37,307 nucleotides of DNA from a virus. Position 1 is the stretch's first letter, and each line of letters starts with the position of its first letter. The stretch lies in IMG/VR virus record IMGVR_UViG_3300034062_002964, positions 1 through 37,307 of that record; one strand, 5' to 3'. The notes beneath the pieces are model-generated. The model did no database searches and had not been told where the DNA came from. It worked only from the letters and a program-made list of their open reading frames with translations. Shown here one piece after another: positions 15,893 through 24,994 of the stretch. A program made the translations under genes and the position numbers.

Positions 15893-17077
15893 ATGCCTAA
15901 CGCCATCGACAGTTCGGGTCTGACGATTCAGACAACCCCTGAGATCATCGCGGAGATCCTTGACGGCGCTCCCGGTTATCCGGGTATGCGTCAGATCTAC
16001 GGCGCGAACATCAATGTCGATGCCAACTCGCCCGACGGTCAGATGGTGAACATCATCGCGCAAGCGAAGACCGACGTGCTGGAACTCTCCCAGCAGATTT
16101 ACAATTCGTTTGATCCCGACAAAGCCGTGGGCACGTCTCTCGATGCCCGCTGCGCGATCAACGGCGTCATTCGTAATGCTGGCACCAAGACGATTCAGAA
16201 TGTCACCGTCACAACGGACCGGGCGCTGTCGTTGCCGGGTCTCGATACCTCGGTCACGCCGTTCACAGTTGCGGATACGAGCGGCAATCAGTACCAGCTC
16301 GTCTCGACGTATGCGTTCGTGGGAGCGGCTTCGACCTCCTTAGTTTTCCAAGCGGCTTTGATCGGCGCAGTCAGCTCTCTGCCCAACACGATTATTTCCA
16401 TCGTTACCGTCACGCTGGGAGTTACTGCGGTCAACAATCCCGCCACCTACACGACACTGGGGCTCAACGAAGAGACCGATTACGCTCTGCGCATCCGCCG
16501 TCAAAAGTCGGTCGCTTTGCCCAGCCAAGGCTATCTTGAAGGACTGCTCGGCGCACTGCTTAACACGACCGATGTCACCGAGGCAAAGGTGTACGAGAAC
16601 GACACCAACACGACGGATGCCAACGGCATCCCCGGTCATTCGATCTGGTGCATCGTGAAAGGCGGCACTAATGCTGCCGTTGCCAATGCAATCTACGTCA
16701 AACGCAATGCCGGTTGCGGCATGAAAGGGACAATTACCGTCCCAGTTCTACAAGCAGACGGCAGCTTTTTTTCGATCAAGTTTGATCGGCCTACGTCCGA
16801 GAATTTGTACATCTCGTTCAACATTGTGGCAGTCACGGGTTCGGTCGATGCGAACTTCATTCGCAGTCAGATTCTCGCTCAACTCAGCTACACGATTGCC
16901 CAACCTGCGGTCGCTTCGGAGATCACCGCTCTGGTCGAGTCCGTCGCCCCCAATGGTTCTGTCAGTGCTATGGGAGTGAGCAAAACCGGCAGCTCTTACA
17001 CTTCTCTCCTCGCAACGTCCGCGATCAACAATCTCTGGGCTTTGGCTTCGGCCCGAATCATCATCAATGGCAGCTAA
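15893..17077 (+). CDS. Baseplate J-like protein (Mu gp47 / T4 gp6 type)
   Basis: 394-residue J-like wedge protein. The beginning TIQTTPEIIAEILDGAPGYPGMRQIYGANINVDANSPDGQMVNIIAQ is the familiar N-terminus, and the segment DPDKAVGTSLDARCAINGVIR follows at about 72. The middle holds the strand-rich core and LGLNEETDYALRIRRQKSVALPSQGYLEGLLGALLN (about 187-222), also usual for this family. The C-terminal part ends with LLATSAINNLWALASARIIING. The protein forms the wedge ring together with the gp25-like and DUF2612 proteins. The next gene starts 11 bases before this one ends. High confidence. Confidence 0.88.
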   Translation: MPNAIDSSGLTIQTTPEIIAEILDGAPGYPGMRQIYGANINVDANSPDGQMVNIIAQAKTDVLELSQQIYNSFDPDKAVGTSLDARCAINGVIRNAGTKTIQNVTVTTDRALSLPGLDTSVTPFTVADTSGNQYQLVSTYAFVGAASTSLVFQAALIGAVSSLPNTIISIVTVTLGVTAVNNPATYTTLGLNEETDYALRIRRQKSVALPSQGYLEGLLGALLNTTDVTEAKVYENDTNTTDANGIPGHSIWCIVKGGTNAAVANAIYVKRNAGCGMKGTITVPVLQADGSFFSIKFDRPTSENLYISFNIVAVTGSVDANFIRSQILAQLSYTIAQPAVASEITALVESVAPNGSVSAMGVSKTGSSYTSLLATSAINNLWALASARIIINGS

Positions 17078-18026
17078 TCTCGCCAACGTAATTTCGTATT
17101 ACTGCGACCTGCTGTTGCTCCAGTACAAATGGCAAACCCGTGCGCGGGCTAACATCGCCATTTACTCCAAGCAGGCGGTCGGGGACTTGGTGATTCAAGA
17201 CATCGACGACGCTTTCAACATCGACACCGCCATCGGTGTTCAACTCGACACGTTGAGCAAATACGTCGGTGTCCCTCGCAACTCTGGCCCACCTGAGGAT
17301 CTGCCCTACTACGGTTTCTGGGATTACCTCATCACGGTTCCGTCTGAGCAAAATCAAAACGGGTTTCGCGAGTACACCGACTCCGCAACTAATGCTTCGG
17401 CGGTGTTCTATAACTATTCGGATTACGGCACCCGAAACACGGATCTGACCGACACTGCTTACCGCCTTCTGATCCAACTCAAAGTCATCCTCAATTCCAA
17501 CAACGGCACGTTGGCGTCGATTCAAAATTATCTCCATACGTTCTTCCCCGGTTTAGTTGCGTTGACGGATAACGCGGACATGACGATGACGTACACGATC
17601 CAAGAAGGTACGCCGCTACCCACCGACACTTTGAAAGCCTATCTGCCCAAACCAATGGGCGTAGGTCTCACCTTTGTGACGATGACGGCCACGATGTCTT
17701 CCGCAACGTTATCCAGAACCGTGGGCGGCACTGCACCGTTTGCCACGATTGCAACGAACACGCCGATCTCGGTGACAGTCACCAATGGCGTCGCACCGTA
17801 TTCGTACAACTGGCAGCTCCTCACGACTAGCGGTGTCACCTCGGAGTATGTTACCTCGGTAGTCAGCCAAGGAGAGTCCCCCACCAACTTCGCCCGTTTT
17901 GCCGCTCTCGATACCACCAACGTCACGACATGGCGCTGCGTGGTGACAGACTCTCGCGGACTCACGGCTACCGCTTCCCCTCTGACGGTGACTCTGGAGT
18001 ATTTGAACTCAGCCCCGCCGCCGTAA
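17067..18026 (+). CDS. DUF2612 baseplate wedge protein with Ig-like C-terminal domain
   Basis: 319-residue protein. The N-terminal part (1 to about 200) is DUF2612: YYCDLLLLQYKWQTRARANIAIYSK, then AFNIDTAIGVQLDTLSKYVGVPR, then DTAYRLLIQLKVILNSNNGTLASIQNYL, as in T4 gp53/Mu gp48-type wedge proteins. Usual members end near residue 200. Here about 115 more residues follow, with a strand-rich order: VTNGVAPYSYNWQLL, then TTWRCVVTDSRGLTATA, which has the Trp and Cys pattern of an Ig-like or PKD-like domain. The extra domain may be exposed on the baseplate and bind surface sugars. The start ATG lies 11 bases inside the J-like gene. Confidence 0.8.
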   Translation: MAANLANVISYYCDLLLLQYKWQTRARANIAIYSKQAVGDLVIQDIDDAFNIDTAIGVQLDTLSKYVGVPRNSGPPEDLPYYGFWDYLITVPSEQNQNGFREYTDSATNASAVFYNYSDYGTRNTDLTDTAYRLLIQLKVILNSNNGTLASIQNYLHTFFPGLVALTDNADMTMTYTIQEGTPLPTDTLKAYLPKPMGVGLTFVTMTATMSSATLSRTVGGTAPFATIATNTPISVTVTNGVAPYSYNWQLLTTSGVTSEYVTSVVSQGESPTNFARFAALDTTNVTTWRCVVTDSRGLTATASPLTVTLEYLNSAPPP

Positions 18027-18067
18027 TCAGCTTGAACTAATTTAACGTCTCCAATAATCCGATACCT

Positions 18068-18793
18068 ATGTCCAAGATCACGCGAGCAATTCAGAAAATT
18101 TTCGGCGGTTCTCTGACTCCGGCAAGCAACATCGCCCAGTTTGGTTCGCTCGCGGCTGGCTCTATCGCGTACTCCAGCGATCCCGCCGTCATCCAAGCTC
18201 TGAGCCAATACCTCAACGGTTGGTCGGCGGCAGTGCAGGGATCAAACTCTCCCGCGCTGCAAGACCGCAACGCTCTCGACTTCTTGTTCTCCCGTCAGCT
18301 CGCGTATCTGATGCAAGCGGGCTTGGCCGAGTGGGGCAGCACGACGACTTATTACACCGGCTCATGGTGTCAGGTTGACGGCGTGGCCTACGTCTCGCTC
18401 ACGGACACCAACATCAACAACAACCCCACGACCGAGACAAACGATTGGCGATTGGTCGCGGCGACGTTTGCTCCTTCGATGCCCGGTGTAGCAAAAGCGT
18501 GGATCTTTTTTAACGGTCAAGGTGGCGGCAGCGTTTATGATTTTTACAATGCCACGCTGACGCGCAACGGCACGGGCAATTACACGATCACCTTCCCGAC
18601 GCCGATTCCCTACGAAAATTACACGTTCTCGCTGTCCAACAATCAGGACGATTCTTCGGCTCAACTTTGCATGGCGACTCGTTTTCCGGGCGACATTAAA
18701 ACCACTAGCTCCTTCCAATTCCGTGTGCGCGATTGCGTGAACGGAAACGCCATCGACCCTTCGGAAGTTACCTGCCAAATCTGGTCAGCATGA
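18068..18793 (+). CDS. Tail fibre / baseplate-associated protein with CBM-like segment
   Basis: 241-residue protein after the wedge genes, where short tail fibres lie in related phages. Residues about 57-80 (ALQDRNALDFLFSRQLAYLMQAG) form a helix, followed by EWGSTTTYYTGSWCQVDGVAYVSLTDTNINNNPTTETNDWRLV (about 88-130), which has the order W-x(5)-Y-x(4)-x-x-V-DG--Y-x-S--...-P----N-W of the small carbohydrate-binding module of family 5/12 type. The C-terminal half is beta-rich (YTITFPTPIPYENYTFSLSNNQ), like other fibre tips. It probably binds host polysaccharide. The upstream gap (18027-18067) is the longest structural-gene spacer and shows no terminator. Confidence 0.65.
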   Translation: MSKITRAIQKIFGGSLTPASNIAQFGSLAAGSIAYSSDPAVIQALSQYLNGWSAAVQGSNSPALQDRNALDFLFSRQLAYLMQAGLAEWGSTTTYYTGSWCQVDGVAYVSLTDTNINNNPTTETNDWRLVAATFAPSMPGVAKAWIFFNGQGGGSVYDFYNATLTRNGTGNYTITFPTPIPYENYTFSLSNNQDDSSAQLCMATRFPGDIKTTSSFQFRVRDCVNGNAIDPSEVTCQIWSA

Positions 18794-19464
18794 GCGCAGA
18801 ATCCGCCATCTCCATTCGGCTCCAACTGACGACGCGCAGCGTTCCGCCTGTTCCGCCGTTTGACCTTGATACCGGCGAGTCCCCGGCCCTCTGGCGCGGG
18901 GAGAACGTCGATTTCCGCATTGCAGTTTTTAATCGTAATGCCGACCCGGTGGATCTGTCCAATCTGGCCTTTTTGGAGTTGGACATTTTCCCCCTATTGA
19001 TTCCCGGTGCGCAGCCCGACACCAATCAGGGATACGGTGCTTACACCACGCAACCATATCCTACCACAGCTCCGGCTCCGTTGCTTAGGAGAACTGTTCC
19101 GTCCTCAAGCATTACTGCCGTCGTGTCTCGGGCGGCATGGGAATCAGGCGATGAGCAAAACGCCGTGTTTTCTTTTACTTGGGAGGAAACCGCTTCTTTG
19201 GAATTAGCGGGATTACCTCAGCGTCAGTTTGGTTTGGTCGTTCACGGCATCACTGCTTCTGGATCAAAAATTACATACTCGGGTGGTTCCTTAAACGTGT
19301 TTGAGGCGGGCCAACAGAATTTATATTTACCCTCAAACGTAGTGCCTTTAGACGTGCCGCTTGACACCATTCTTTATGTGCAACCCAATCAACAACTTCT
19401 TTTTTCTGAGACCATATCTGTCGAAGGTTTGATCGAAGTTGAAGGATTGCTTGTTCAAGTTTAA
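18790..19464 (+). CDS. Unknown beta-rich fibre-region protein
   Basis: 224-residue protein, no family named. It begins with SIRLQLTTRSVPPVPPFDLDTGESPALWRGENVDFRIAVFNRNADPVDLSNLAFLELDIF, an order (sandwich strands with a V-DLSN turn) seen in baseplate upper proteins (BppU-like) and fibre anchors. The rest is Ser/Thr-rich and ends in a hydrophobic strand ISVEGLIEVEGLLVQV. The frame is open further back to 18733, but the ATG at 18790 overlaps the previous stop (ATGA) and is the better start. Role in fibre attachment is a guess from position. Confidence 0.6.
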   Translation: MSAESAISIRLQLTTRSVPPVPPFDLDTGESPALWRGENVDFRIAVFNRNADPVDLSNLAFLELDIFPLLIPGAQPDTNQGYGAYTTQPYPTTAPAPLLRRTVPSSSITAVVSRAAWESGDEQNAVFSFTWEETASLELAGLPQRQFGLVVHGITASGSKITYSGGSLNVFEAGQQNLYLPSNVVPLDVPLDTILYVQPNQQLLFSETISVEGLIEVEGLLVQV

Positions 19465-19467
19465 CCT

Positions 19468-19623
19468 ATGTCCTCTACCGCTTCTCTCAGTCTGCTTGTC
19501 GGAGATCCCTCGGAATGGGGTATTCCTCCCGTCGGCAAAGTTTTTATTGGTATCAACCTCGATGGCAAACTCGTCATCGTGGACAATGACGGAGTTATCT
19601 CCGTCGTAACTTCTGTACCCTAA
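19468..19623 (+). CDS. 51-residue paralogue of the next fibre's N-terminus
   Basis: Small ORF between the fibre-region gene and the 1540-residue fibre, each separated by only 3-5 bases. Its sequence ([33 protein letters not shown]) follows the order of residues 12-44 of the next protein ([33 protein letters not shown]): W-G-x-PP, then F-x-G, then G-x-LV, then GVIS. It has the start context CCTATG like its neighbour. It could be a free anchor or cap subunit that joins the fibre base, or a remnant of a longer fibre gene. Confidence 0.7.
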   Translation: MSSTASLSLLVGDPSEWGIPPVGKVFIGINLDGKLVIVDNDGVISVVTSVP

Positions 19624-19628
19624 CACCT

Positions 19629-22600
19629 ATGTCTGGCCCAGCTTTTCAACTTGTATATTCTGACGCGGCAACTTGGGGCAATCCTCCCGAAAACTACACG
19701 TTCGTCGGCGTGGACGATAACGGCCTACTGGTTTTCAAAACCCATAACGGGGTGATCTCCCGACCCCTGATACCCGCTATCACCGACCCCATATTGGCGG
19801 GTAGCACTATCTTGTTCGACGCCTCAACAAACACTTGGAAAAACGCTCGGCTTACTGCGGGCGACGGTATTCAACTTACTTTTGGTAATGCCTCGGTCAC
19901 TATCTCGTCCACATATGTTGAATCCGTTTCAAGCGTTTTTGGTCGAACGGGCAACGTCGTTGCAGTTGCCGGAGATTATTCGGCATCGCTAATTACCAAT
20001 GTTCCCAGCGGAGGTATTTCTGCTACCAACGTACAGTCGGCTTTGAACGAATTGGACGGCGACAAATTGGCTAAGGCGGCAAATTTAAGCGACCTTACTT
20101 CTGCCTCAACCGCTCGAACCAATTTGGGATTGGGCACTCTTGCCACACAAAATGGCACGTTTAGTGGCACGTCTTCTGGCACGAACACGGGGGATCAAAC
20201 GATTAGCATCGCCGGGGACGTATCCGCTCCCGGTTCCCAAAGTGTCCTCACTGCCACCGTAACTAAAATCAATGGCACTTTATTGGCCGGATTAACTACG
20301 GGTATTCTCAAAAACACCACGGGCACCGGCGTCCCGTCCATCGCGGTTGCCGCTGACTTCCCGACGCTCAATCAGAACACCACGGGCAACGCCGCCACTG
20401 CGACCAACGTCGCCATTACTGGCGTCACGGGTCTGGGCACGGGCGTTTCGTCGTTCCTGCAAACTCCGACCAGCGCCAACCTGTCCTCGATGATTGTCGA
20501 TGAGACCGGATCTGGAAATCTGGTGTTCTCCAATTCTCCGGTCTTGGTGACACCCAATCTGGACACCCCTTCGGTTCTGACCCTGACCAACGCCACCGGT
20601 CTGCCGCTCACGACGGGCGTCACGGGCACCCTTCCTGTCGCCAATGGCGGCACGGGCGTCACCACTTCGACGGGCACCGGCTCTACCGTGTTGTCGGCTT
20701 CGCCTACGTTCACCGGCACGCCCGCTGCGCCGACGGCAGCAGTGGGTACGAACACGACCCAAATTGCGACGACGCAGTACGTCCAATCCAATCGCGGTGA
20801 CAAGTACCTCACCACGTCCAATAGCACCAACACGATCAACAACGGCAACGGCAAGATATTCAACTGCGCCATTGATCTGAGCTATATCCCGACTCAGCCC
20901 GTCACGATTGTTTATGACGTGAACAACCACATGCACGGTTTTGTTGTCAGCTACAATATCGCCACAGGCGTTATGGTTGTGGACATGGATTCGCATACCG
21001 GCAGCGGTACCTATTCTGCATGGACGATCAACATTGGCGGTCTTACCTCTGTTGGCGGCGCACTTCTTTCAGCCAACAATCTCAGCGACGTAGCTTCGGC
21101 TTCTACGTCTCGCGCTAATCTTGGTGTCACGGCAACGGGTCAGGATACGACCTACCTGTACCGCACTAACAATCTCAGCGATCTTAGCTCGACCAGCACC
21201 GCCCGCACCAATCTCGGATTGGGCACGATGGCGACGCAGGACTCGACCAACATCTCGGTCTCCGGCGGCACCCTTGCCTCGGTGACGCTGACGACGCCGA
21301 CGATCTCCTCGATCACCAACACCGGCACGCTGACGTTGCCTAACCAGACGGACACTCTGGTTGGACGTGCGACAACGGACACGCTCACGAACAAGACACT
21401 GACGAGTCCGACGATGACCGCGCCGGTTCTCGGCACACCGTCCAGCGGCACGCTGACGAGCTGCACGGGCCTGCCTCTGACAACGGGCGTGACCGGCACG
21501 CTACCAGTGGCAAACGGCGGCACAGGCGTGACCACCTCGACGGGCAGCGGCGCAAACGTGCTCTCTACGTCTCCCACGCTCACGACGCCAATCTCGGCGT
21601 CGCTCACCTCGCCAGCCGCCTCCAACCTTACCCTCGGCACCGGCACCTTCGGCACCGCGTTGACGTTCACCAGCGCGACGGGCGCGGCGACGTTTTCGGC
21701 TCCTGTTTCCGTTTTTGGGTCAACCGGCACCGAAGTAAATTTTGCGCTCAATCAGAGCGGGGTTGGGCAGTGGTCTTTACGCAACATAGCCACGAGCGGC
21801 GACTTTCGGTTATCGGTCGGCGGCAACGATTGGTTTAGCATCGTCCGAACTACCGGCGCGGCGACGTTTGTGGGCGCGATTGTTGGCCCGTCACTCACCT
21901 CGCCAGCCGCGTCCAACCTGACGCTCGCGGGCGGCGCAGGAAACAGCAGCATCTTGCTTACCCCACAAGGCACCGGACAGGTCTACACATCAAAATTCGC
22001 GGTTCAAAGCACGTCCTCGGCGTCCCGGCTTTCTCTCGATGTTGCTGACGCGACGACGACGCTTGGCCCTGTAAATTCACTGGAAGTCTTCAACAGCAAC
22101 GCGACGGTGAACAACATCTCCGGTCTTCTGCTCGGGCAGAGTTCAAGCGTGTATGCCGCAATCGCGGCAGTCCACAGCTCGCGCACGGGTGGAGCGCGGT
22201 CCATTGAACTGGATTTTTGGTCTGCGATTGGGAACACGCCAACGCAGCGTATGAGGCTCGCCAGTTCGGGTAATCTCCTCATAGGCGGCACGACCGACAT
22301 CAGCGGATCAGGCGGGCTCAAGGTGTTCGGCACCACCGCCAGCACCTCCACCACGACCGGCTCCTTGGTCAACGCGGGTGGCTTTGGCAATGCGGGGGCG
22401 GGTTACTTCGGGGGGCTTGTTTCCACCGGCAGTCGGTTCGTATTTACTGGTCCCGGAGTGGTTCCCGGCGCATCCGAGTTAGCCATCGGGACAAACGGAG
22501 TTGGCACGCGGATTCTGTCCAACGTCCCAACGGGCGGGGAGTTTAATTTTACCGTGAACGGCACTACTGTCACGGCGATTAACGCGACCACCGGCCTCTA

Positions 22601-24251
22601 CACCACGGGCCTAATCAACAGCACAAACACCACCGCCAGCACATCCACGACGACCGGCTCGCTCATCAACGCGGGCGGGTTCGGGAATGCGGGGGCGATC
22701 TTCGCGGGCGGCACAATCACTTCGGCAACGGCCAGCCATAACAGTATCACCAGCGCAGCCGCCTCCAACCTGACCCTAGGCACCGGCAGCTTCGGCACGG
22801 CGACGGTTTTGGCTTCTGCCACCGGGGCAATGACTCATGGTCCTTTTGCCACGTTTCAATCCGGGTTTCACGCTAATTCTGCTGTCGCGTCCATCGACAC
22901 CGCCTCATCCGGTGTTCTCGGTTTGAAGTTAGGCGTTTTGACAAACTCGCCATCCAACTCAACCGACGCCTTCGTGGGCGTTCAAAACACAGGCGGCCCC
23001 GGTGCGACCGCAGGCGATCTTCTATACATTGCCCGGTCTAGCGTCGCGGCAAGTCACCGCTGGTTCACCGGCAACGGCGGCGCGATTACATCCCGCATGG
23101 TGCTCAACAACGCGGGCGATCTTTCGCTATCGAGCACCACCGCCAGCACGTCCACCACGACGGGCTCTTTGGTCAACGCGGGCGGGTTTGGTAATGCGGG
23201 GGCGGCTAACTTTGGAAGCACGCTAGACGTGATTAGTGGCTTGCGCGACATAAGCAGTGGTCTGTCCCAATTTTCAGTCATAGCAACCGGAACTAGCGCC
23301 ATCGCCAACGGCGGCACGATTCAACTTGGCGGCGTATTTACAGGCACTTCTCAGGGAACCTTCGCCGGGCTTAAAGGCCAAAAGGAAAACGGCACCGATA
23401 ACAACACGGCAGGCGCACTTACCCTTTGGACGCGACCAGCAGGCGGCGCAATGACGCAGCGGGCCACGCTTTCGAGCGTTGGAAATTTCTCGCTGTCCTC
23501 CACCACCGCCAGCACGTCCACCACGACCGGAAGTTTGGTCAACGCAGGCGGCTTCGGCAATGCGGGTGACATTTGGGGCGGCGGCAAAGCCCGCATCGGC
23601 GGCAACTCGCTCTCTGGATTGGACGGCGGCGTGGGCGCGGACTTCGCCGTGACTTCAACCTCAGTCGCAAATGTTGCGGGCTTCTTGCAAGGCAGTTCGG
23701 GTCGTGGCATCCGGCTCTATCAAAATGGTTATGTGAACAGCACCACAGGCGGCGATTGGAGCGTCGCGGCAACGACGGCAGGAGCCAATATGTCTGCCGG
23801 AACTAACGGTGCCGCATCAGGCGGCACGCTGTCATTCACGGCTCCGACGTTGCTCTCGGTGCTCAACACCACCGCGACCTCATTGCAAAGCGCAGGCGGT
23901 ATCCGCTCGACCTCCGCAACGGGCGGCATCGGCTACGCGACCGGCGCGGGCGGCGCAGTCACGCAGATCACGAGCCGCACCACGGGCGTCACGCTCAACA
24001 CCGTCGCAGGCGCGATCACGCTTTTCACCGATGGTGGCTCAGAATTTTGGCAGAGCTTCACCGTCACCAACTCCGTCGTGGCCGCGACCGACACCATCAT
24101 CGTCAACCAGCGCAGCGGGACCGACCTTTACATGATGCACGTCACCGCCGTCGCCGCTGGCTCCTTCCGCATCAGCTTCGCCACCACGGGCGGCACGACC
24201 TCCGAAGCACCCGTGTTCAACTTCGCAGTCATCAAAGCCGTCTCCGCCTAA
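19629..24251 (+). CDS. Long repetitive tail fibre
   Basis: 1540-residue fibre. The N-terminal anchor (about 1-50) is shared with the preceding small ORF. Residues about 165-180 hold [15 protein letters not shown] and the [10 protein letters not shown] module also seen in the plug-fibre gene. Then come repeated shaft modules: [20 protein letters not shown] type at 20595 and 21465, [12 protein letters not shown] type at about 21607, 21895 and 22747, and four [21 protein letters not shown] units. The middle has a conserved fibre segment near 22080-22330 ([33 protein letters not shown]). No enzymatic motif is seen. The C-terminal end ([33 protein letters not shown]) is the likely receptor-binding tip. 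Adhesin in the outer baseplate is the likely role. Confidence 0.8.
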   Translation: MSGPAFQLVYSDAATWGNPPENYTFVGVDDNGLLVFKTHNGVISRPLIPAITDPILAGSTILFDASTNTWKNARLTAGDGIQLTFGNASVTISSTYVESVSSVFGRTGNVVAVAGDYSASLITNVPSGGISATNVQSALNELDGDKLAKAANLSDLTSASTARTNLGLGTLATQNGTFSGTSSGTNTGDQTISIAGDVSAPGSQSVLTATVTKINGTLLAGLTTGILKNTTGTGVPSIAVAADFPTLNQNTTGNAATATNVAITGVTGLGTGVSSFLQTPTSANLSSMIVDETGSGNLVFSNSPVLVTPNLDTPSVLTLTNATGLPLTTGVTGTLPVANGGTGVTTSTGTGSTVLSASPTFTGTPAAPTAAVGTNTTQIATTQYVQSNRGDKYLTTSNSTNTINNGNGKIFNCAIDLSYIPTQPVTIVYDVNNHMHGFVVSYNIATGVMVVDMDSHTGSGTYSAWTINIGGLTSVGGALLSANNLSDVASASTSRANLGVTATGQDTTYLYRTNNLSDLSSTSTARTNLGLGTMATQDSTNISVSGGTLASVTLTTPTISSITNTGTLTLPNQTDTLVGRATTDTLTNKTLTSPTMTAPVLGTPSSGTLTSCTGLPLTTGVTGTLPVANGGTGVTTSTGSGANVLSTSPTLTTPISASLTSPAASNLTLGTGTFGTALTFTSATGAATFSAPVSVFGSTGTEVNFALNQSGVGQWSLRNIATSGDFRLSVGGNDWFSIVRTTGAATFVGAIVGPSLTSPAASNLTLAGGAGNSSILLTPQGTGQVYTSKFAVQSTSSASRLSLDVADATTTLGPVNSLEVFNSNATVNNISGLLLGQSSSVYAAIAAVHSSRTGGARSIELDFWSAIGNTPTQRMRLASSGNLLIGGTTDISGSGGLKVFGTTASTSTTTGSLVNAGGFGNAGAGYFGGLVSTGSRFVFTGPGVVPGASELAIGTNGVGTRILSNVPTGGEFNFTVNGTTVTAINATTGLYTTGLINSTNTTASTSTTTGSLINAGGFGNAGAIFAGGTITSATASHNSITSAAASNLTLGTGSFGTATVLASATGAMTHGPFATFQSGFHANSAVASIDTASSGVLGLKLGVLTNSPSNSTDAFVGVQNTGGPGATAGDLLYIARSSVAASHRWFTGNGGAITSRMVLNNAGDLSLSSTTASTSTTTGSLVNAGGFGNAGAANFGSTLDVISGLRDISSGLSQFSVIATGTSAIANGGTIQLGGVFTGTSQGTFAGLKGQKENGTDNNTAGALTLWTRPAGGAMTQRATLSSVGNFSLSSTTASTSTTTGSLVNAGGFGNAGDIWGGGKARIGGNSLSGLDGGVGADFAVTSTSVANVAGFLQGSSGRGIRLYQNGYVNSTTGGDWSVAATTAGANMSAGTNGAASGGTLSFTAPTLLSVLNTTATSLQSAGGIRSTSATGGIGYATGAGGAVTQITSRTTGVTLNTVAGAITLFTDGGSEFWQSFTVTNSVVAATDTIIVNQRSGTDLYMMHVTAVAAGSFRISFATTGGTTSEAPVFNFAVIKAVSA
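20595..21551 (+). repeat. Silently diverged fibre module pair
   Basis: A 29-residue block ([19 protein letters not shown] followed by TGVTTSTG and a T or S, then G) occurs at 20595-20681 and 21465-21551. Only one residue differs (Thr against Ser), but most codons differ at the third base. Confidence 0.75.
22335..23570 (+). repeat. Four 22-residue fibre repeats
   Basis: The unit [20 protein letters not shown] plus two residues occurs at 22335-22400, 22632-22697, 23139-23204 and 23505-23570 (residues 903, 1002, 1171 and 1293). DNA identity is high, in contrast to the GLPL pair, so these copies are more recent or recombine with each other. Confidence 0.85.
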
Positions 24252-24263
24252 TTTTTTCCTACC
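24252..24263 (+). promoter_or_regulatory. G-free leader before small gene
   Basis: Twelve bases, six of them T, ending in CTACC directly before ATG. No G is present. Confidence 0.35.
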
Positions 24264-24515
24264 ATGAATGACCCAATCGTCGCCACCACGCTACAACGCA
24301 TCCAGACTGACCCGCAGGGCGAGTCTCCCGTCGCTACTGCCTTCTTCGAAAAGAAAACCGTCATCGACGGGCAGGTATTCGTGTCGCCTTGGACAACGGT
24401 TCAATGGCCGCTCCTAAGCGACAAAACCGTCACCGTCGGCGGCAAGACCTACACCTACGCCGAAGTCTCGGCTGCGGTTACGGCCATCGCCCACCAAGAA
24501 CTCGCCGCTTCCTAA
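24264..24515 (+). CDS. Small phage protein, unknown
   Basis: 83-residue protein directly after the long fibre, with no named family. It begins with NDPIVATTLQRIQTDPQGESPVATAFFEKKTVIDGQVFVSPW and continues with VQWPLLSDKTVTVGGKTYTYAEVSAAVTAIAHQELA. The G-G-K-T-Y-T-Y strand turn suggests a small beta-alpha fold. It could be a fibre-associated chaperone or attachment protein, since such proteins often follow fibres, but nothing in the sequence proves it. The start follows a leader ending in CTACC. Confidence 0.55.
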   Translation: MNDPIVATTLQRIQTDPQGESPVATAFFEKKTVIDGQVFVSPWTTVQWPLLSDKTVTVGGKTYTYAEVSAAVTAIAHQELAAS

Positions 24516-24516
24516 C

Positions 24517-24657
24517 ATGAACGCTGAACAAGCACTCCAAAACCTCTACGCAGGCAGCCGTCTGGCTCCATTACCCGCCGATCAGCACGATTTGCTACGC
24601 AAGTGCGCGGAGCAGCTTGCCGAGGCGTTAAAGCCAAAGGAACCGAAAGCCGAGTAA
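24517..24657 (+). CDS. 46-residue helical protein, unknown
   Basis: Single-domain peptide (NAEQALQNLYAGSRLAPLPADQHDLLRKCAEQLAEAL and a Lys/Glu-rich tail), separated by one base from the previous stop (TAACATG). The order ALQNLYxxSRLAPLxADQH is one I have seen repeatedly in phage small-gene cassettes near fibres, but no function is known to me. Two helices are expected. Short, so the coding call rests on spacing and the shared start context. Confidence 0.6.
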   Translation: MNAEQALQNLYAGSRLAPLPADQHDLLRKCAEQLAEALKPKEPKAE

Positions 24658-24658
24658 C

Positions 24659-24790
24659 ATGGCCGGAACCTCCGACACGAACTGGCGCAGCTACGTTGGA
24701 CCCGCCGACAACGGGCTGACGGTGGACGCAAATCTGGTTGCCCAAGTCGCGGCATTGTCTCAACGTGTCGCCGCACTCGAAAATTCCTAA
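24659..24790 (+). CDS. 43-residue coiled-coil peptide, paralogue of the 176-residue gene's N-terminus
   Basis: The first 19 residues (AGTSDTNWRSYVGPADNG after Met) match the first 19 of the gene at 24995 (SGTSDVNWRSYVGPQDNG). The rest, VDANLVAQVAALSQRVAALENS, is a heptad pattern that would form a trimeric coiled coil. The short form therefore keeps the shared head and swaps the beta part for a coiled coil. It has one base between it and the previous stop. Confidence 0.65.
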   Translation: MAGTSDTNWRSYVGPADNGLTVDANLVAQVAALSQRVAALENS

Positions 24791-24803
24791 TCAAAATACT
24801 ACC
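24791..24803 (+). promoter_or_regulatory. G-free leader before 62-residue gene
   Basis: Thirteen bases without G, ending in CTACC directly before the ATG at 24804. Confidence 0.35.
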
Positions 24804-24992
24804 ATGCCCGATACATCCCTCCCAACCATCGACATCAACGACCTCATTGCGGTTGTTCAGCTCATCGACGTTTGCTCCACCCGTGGAGCTTTTCGCGGTG
24901 AAGAACTCGCGACGGTCGGTGCCATGCGCACCAAATTTGCTGAGATTGTGAAATCCCAGCAAGCGCCAGCCGAGGCTCCGAAAACCGAATAA
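24804..24992 (+). CDS. 62-residue helical protein, unknown
   Basis: Helical peptide (PTIDINDLIAVVQLIDVCSTRGAFRGEELATVGAMRTKFAEIV, then a Pro/Ala/Glu tail). The frame is open further upstream to 24738, but the ATG at 24804 follows a G-free leader ending in CTACC and lies after the 43-residue gene's stop, so it is the better start. The pattern of two helices with a short RGAFRGEEL turn is found in many phages as an uncharacterised small protein. No function can be given. Confidence 0.6.
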   Translation: MPDTSLPTIDINDLIAVVQLIDVCSTRGAFRGEELATVGAMRTKFAEIVKSQQAPAEAPKTE

Positions 24993-24994
24993 CC

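Noticed and set aside
18027-18067. Terminator or promoter in the longest structural-gene gap
   Set aside because: No inverted repeat with a T run and no clear -35/-10 pair can be seen in the 41 bases.
20292-20996. Minus-strand open frame of 234 residues inside the long fibre
   Set aside because: Arg/Val-rich low-complexity product that mirrors fibre repeats; no start context or neighbour supports it.
12021-24251. CRISPR array or diversity-generating retroelement in the repeat-rich fibre region
   Set aside because: Repeats are in-frame protein modules of unequal spacing without spacers, and no reverse transcriptase or template/variable repeat pair is seen.
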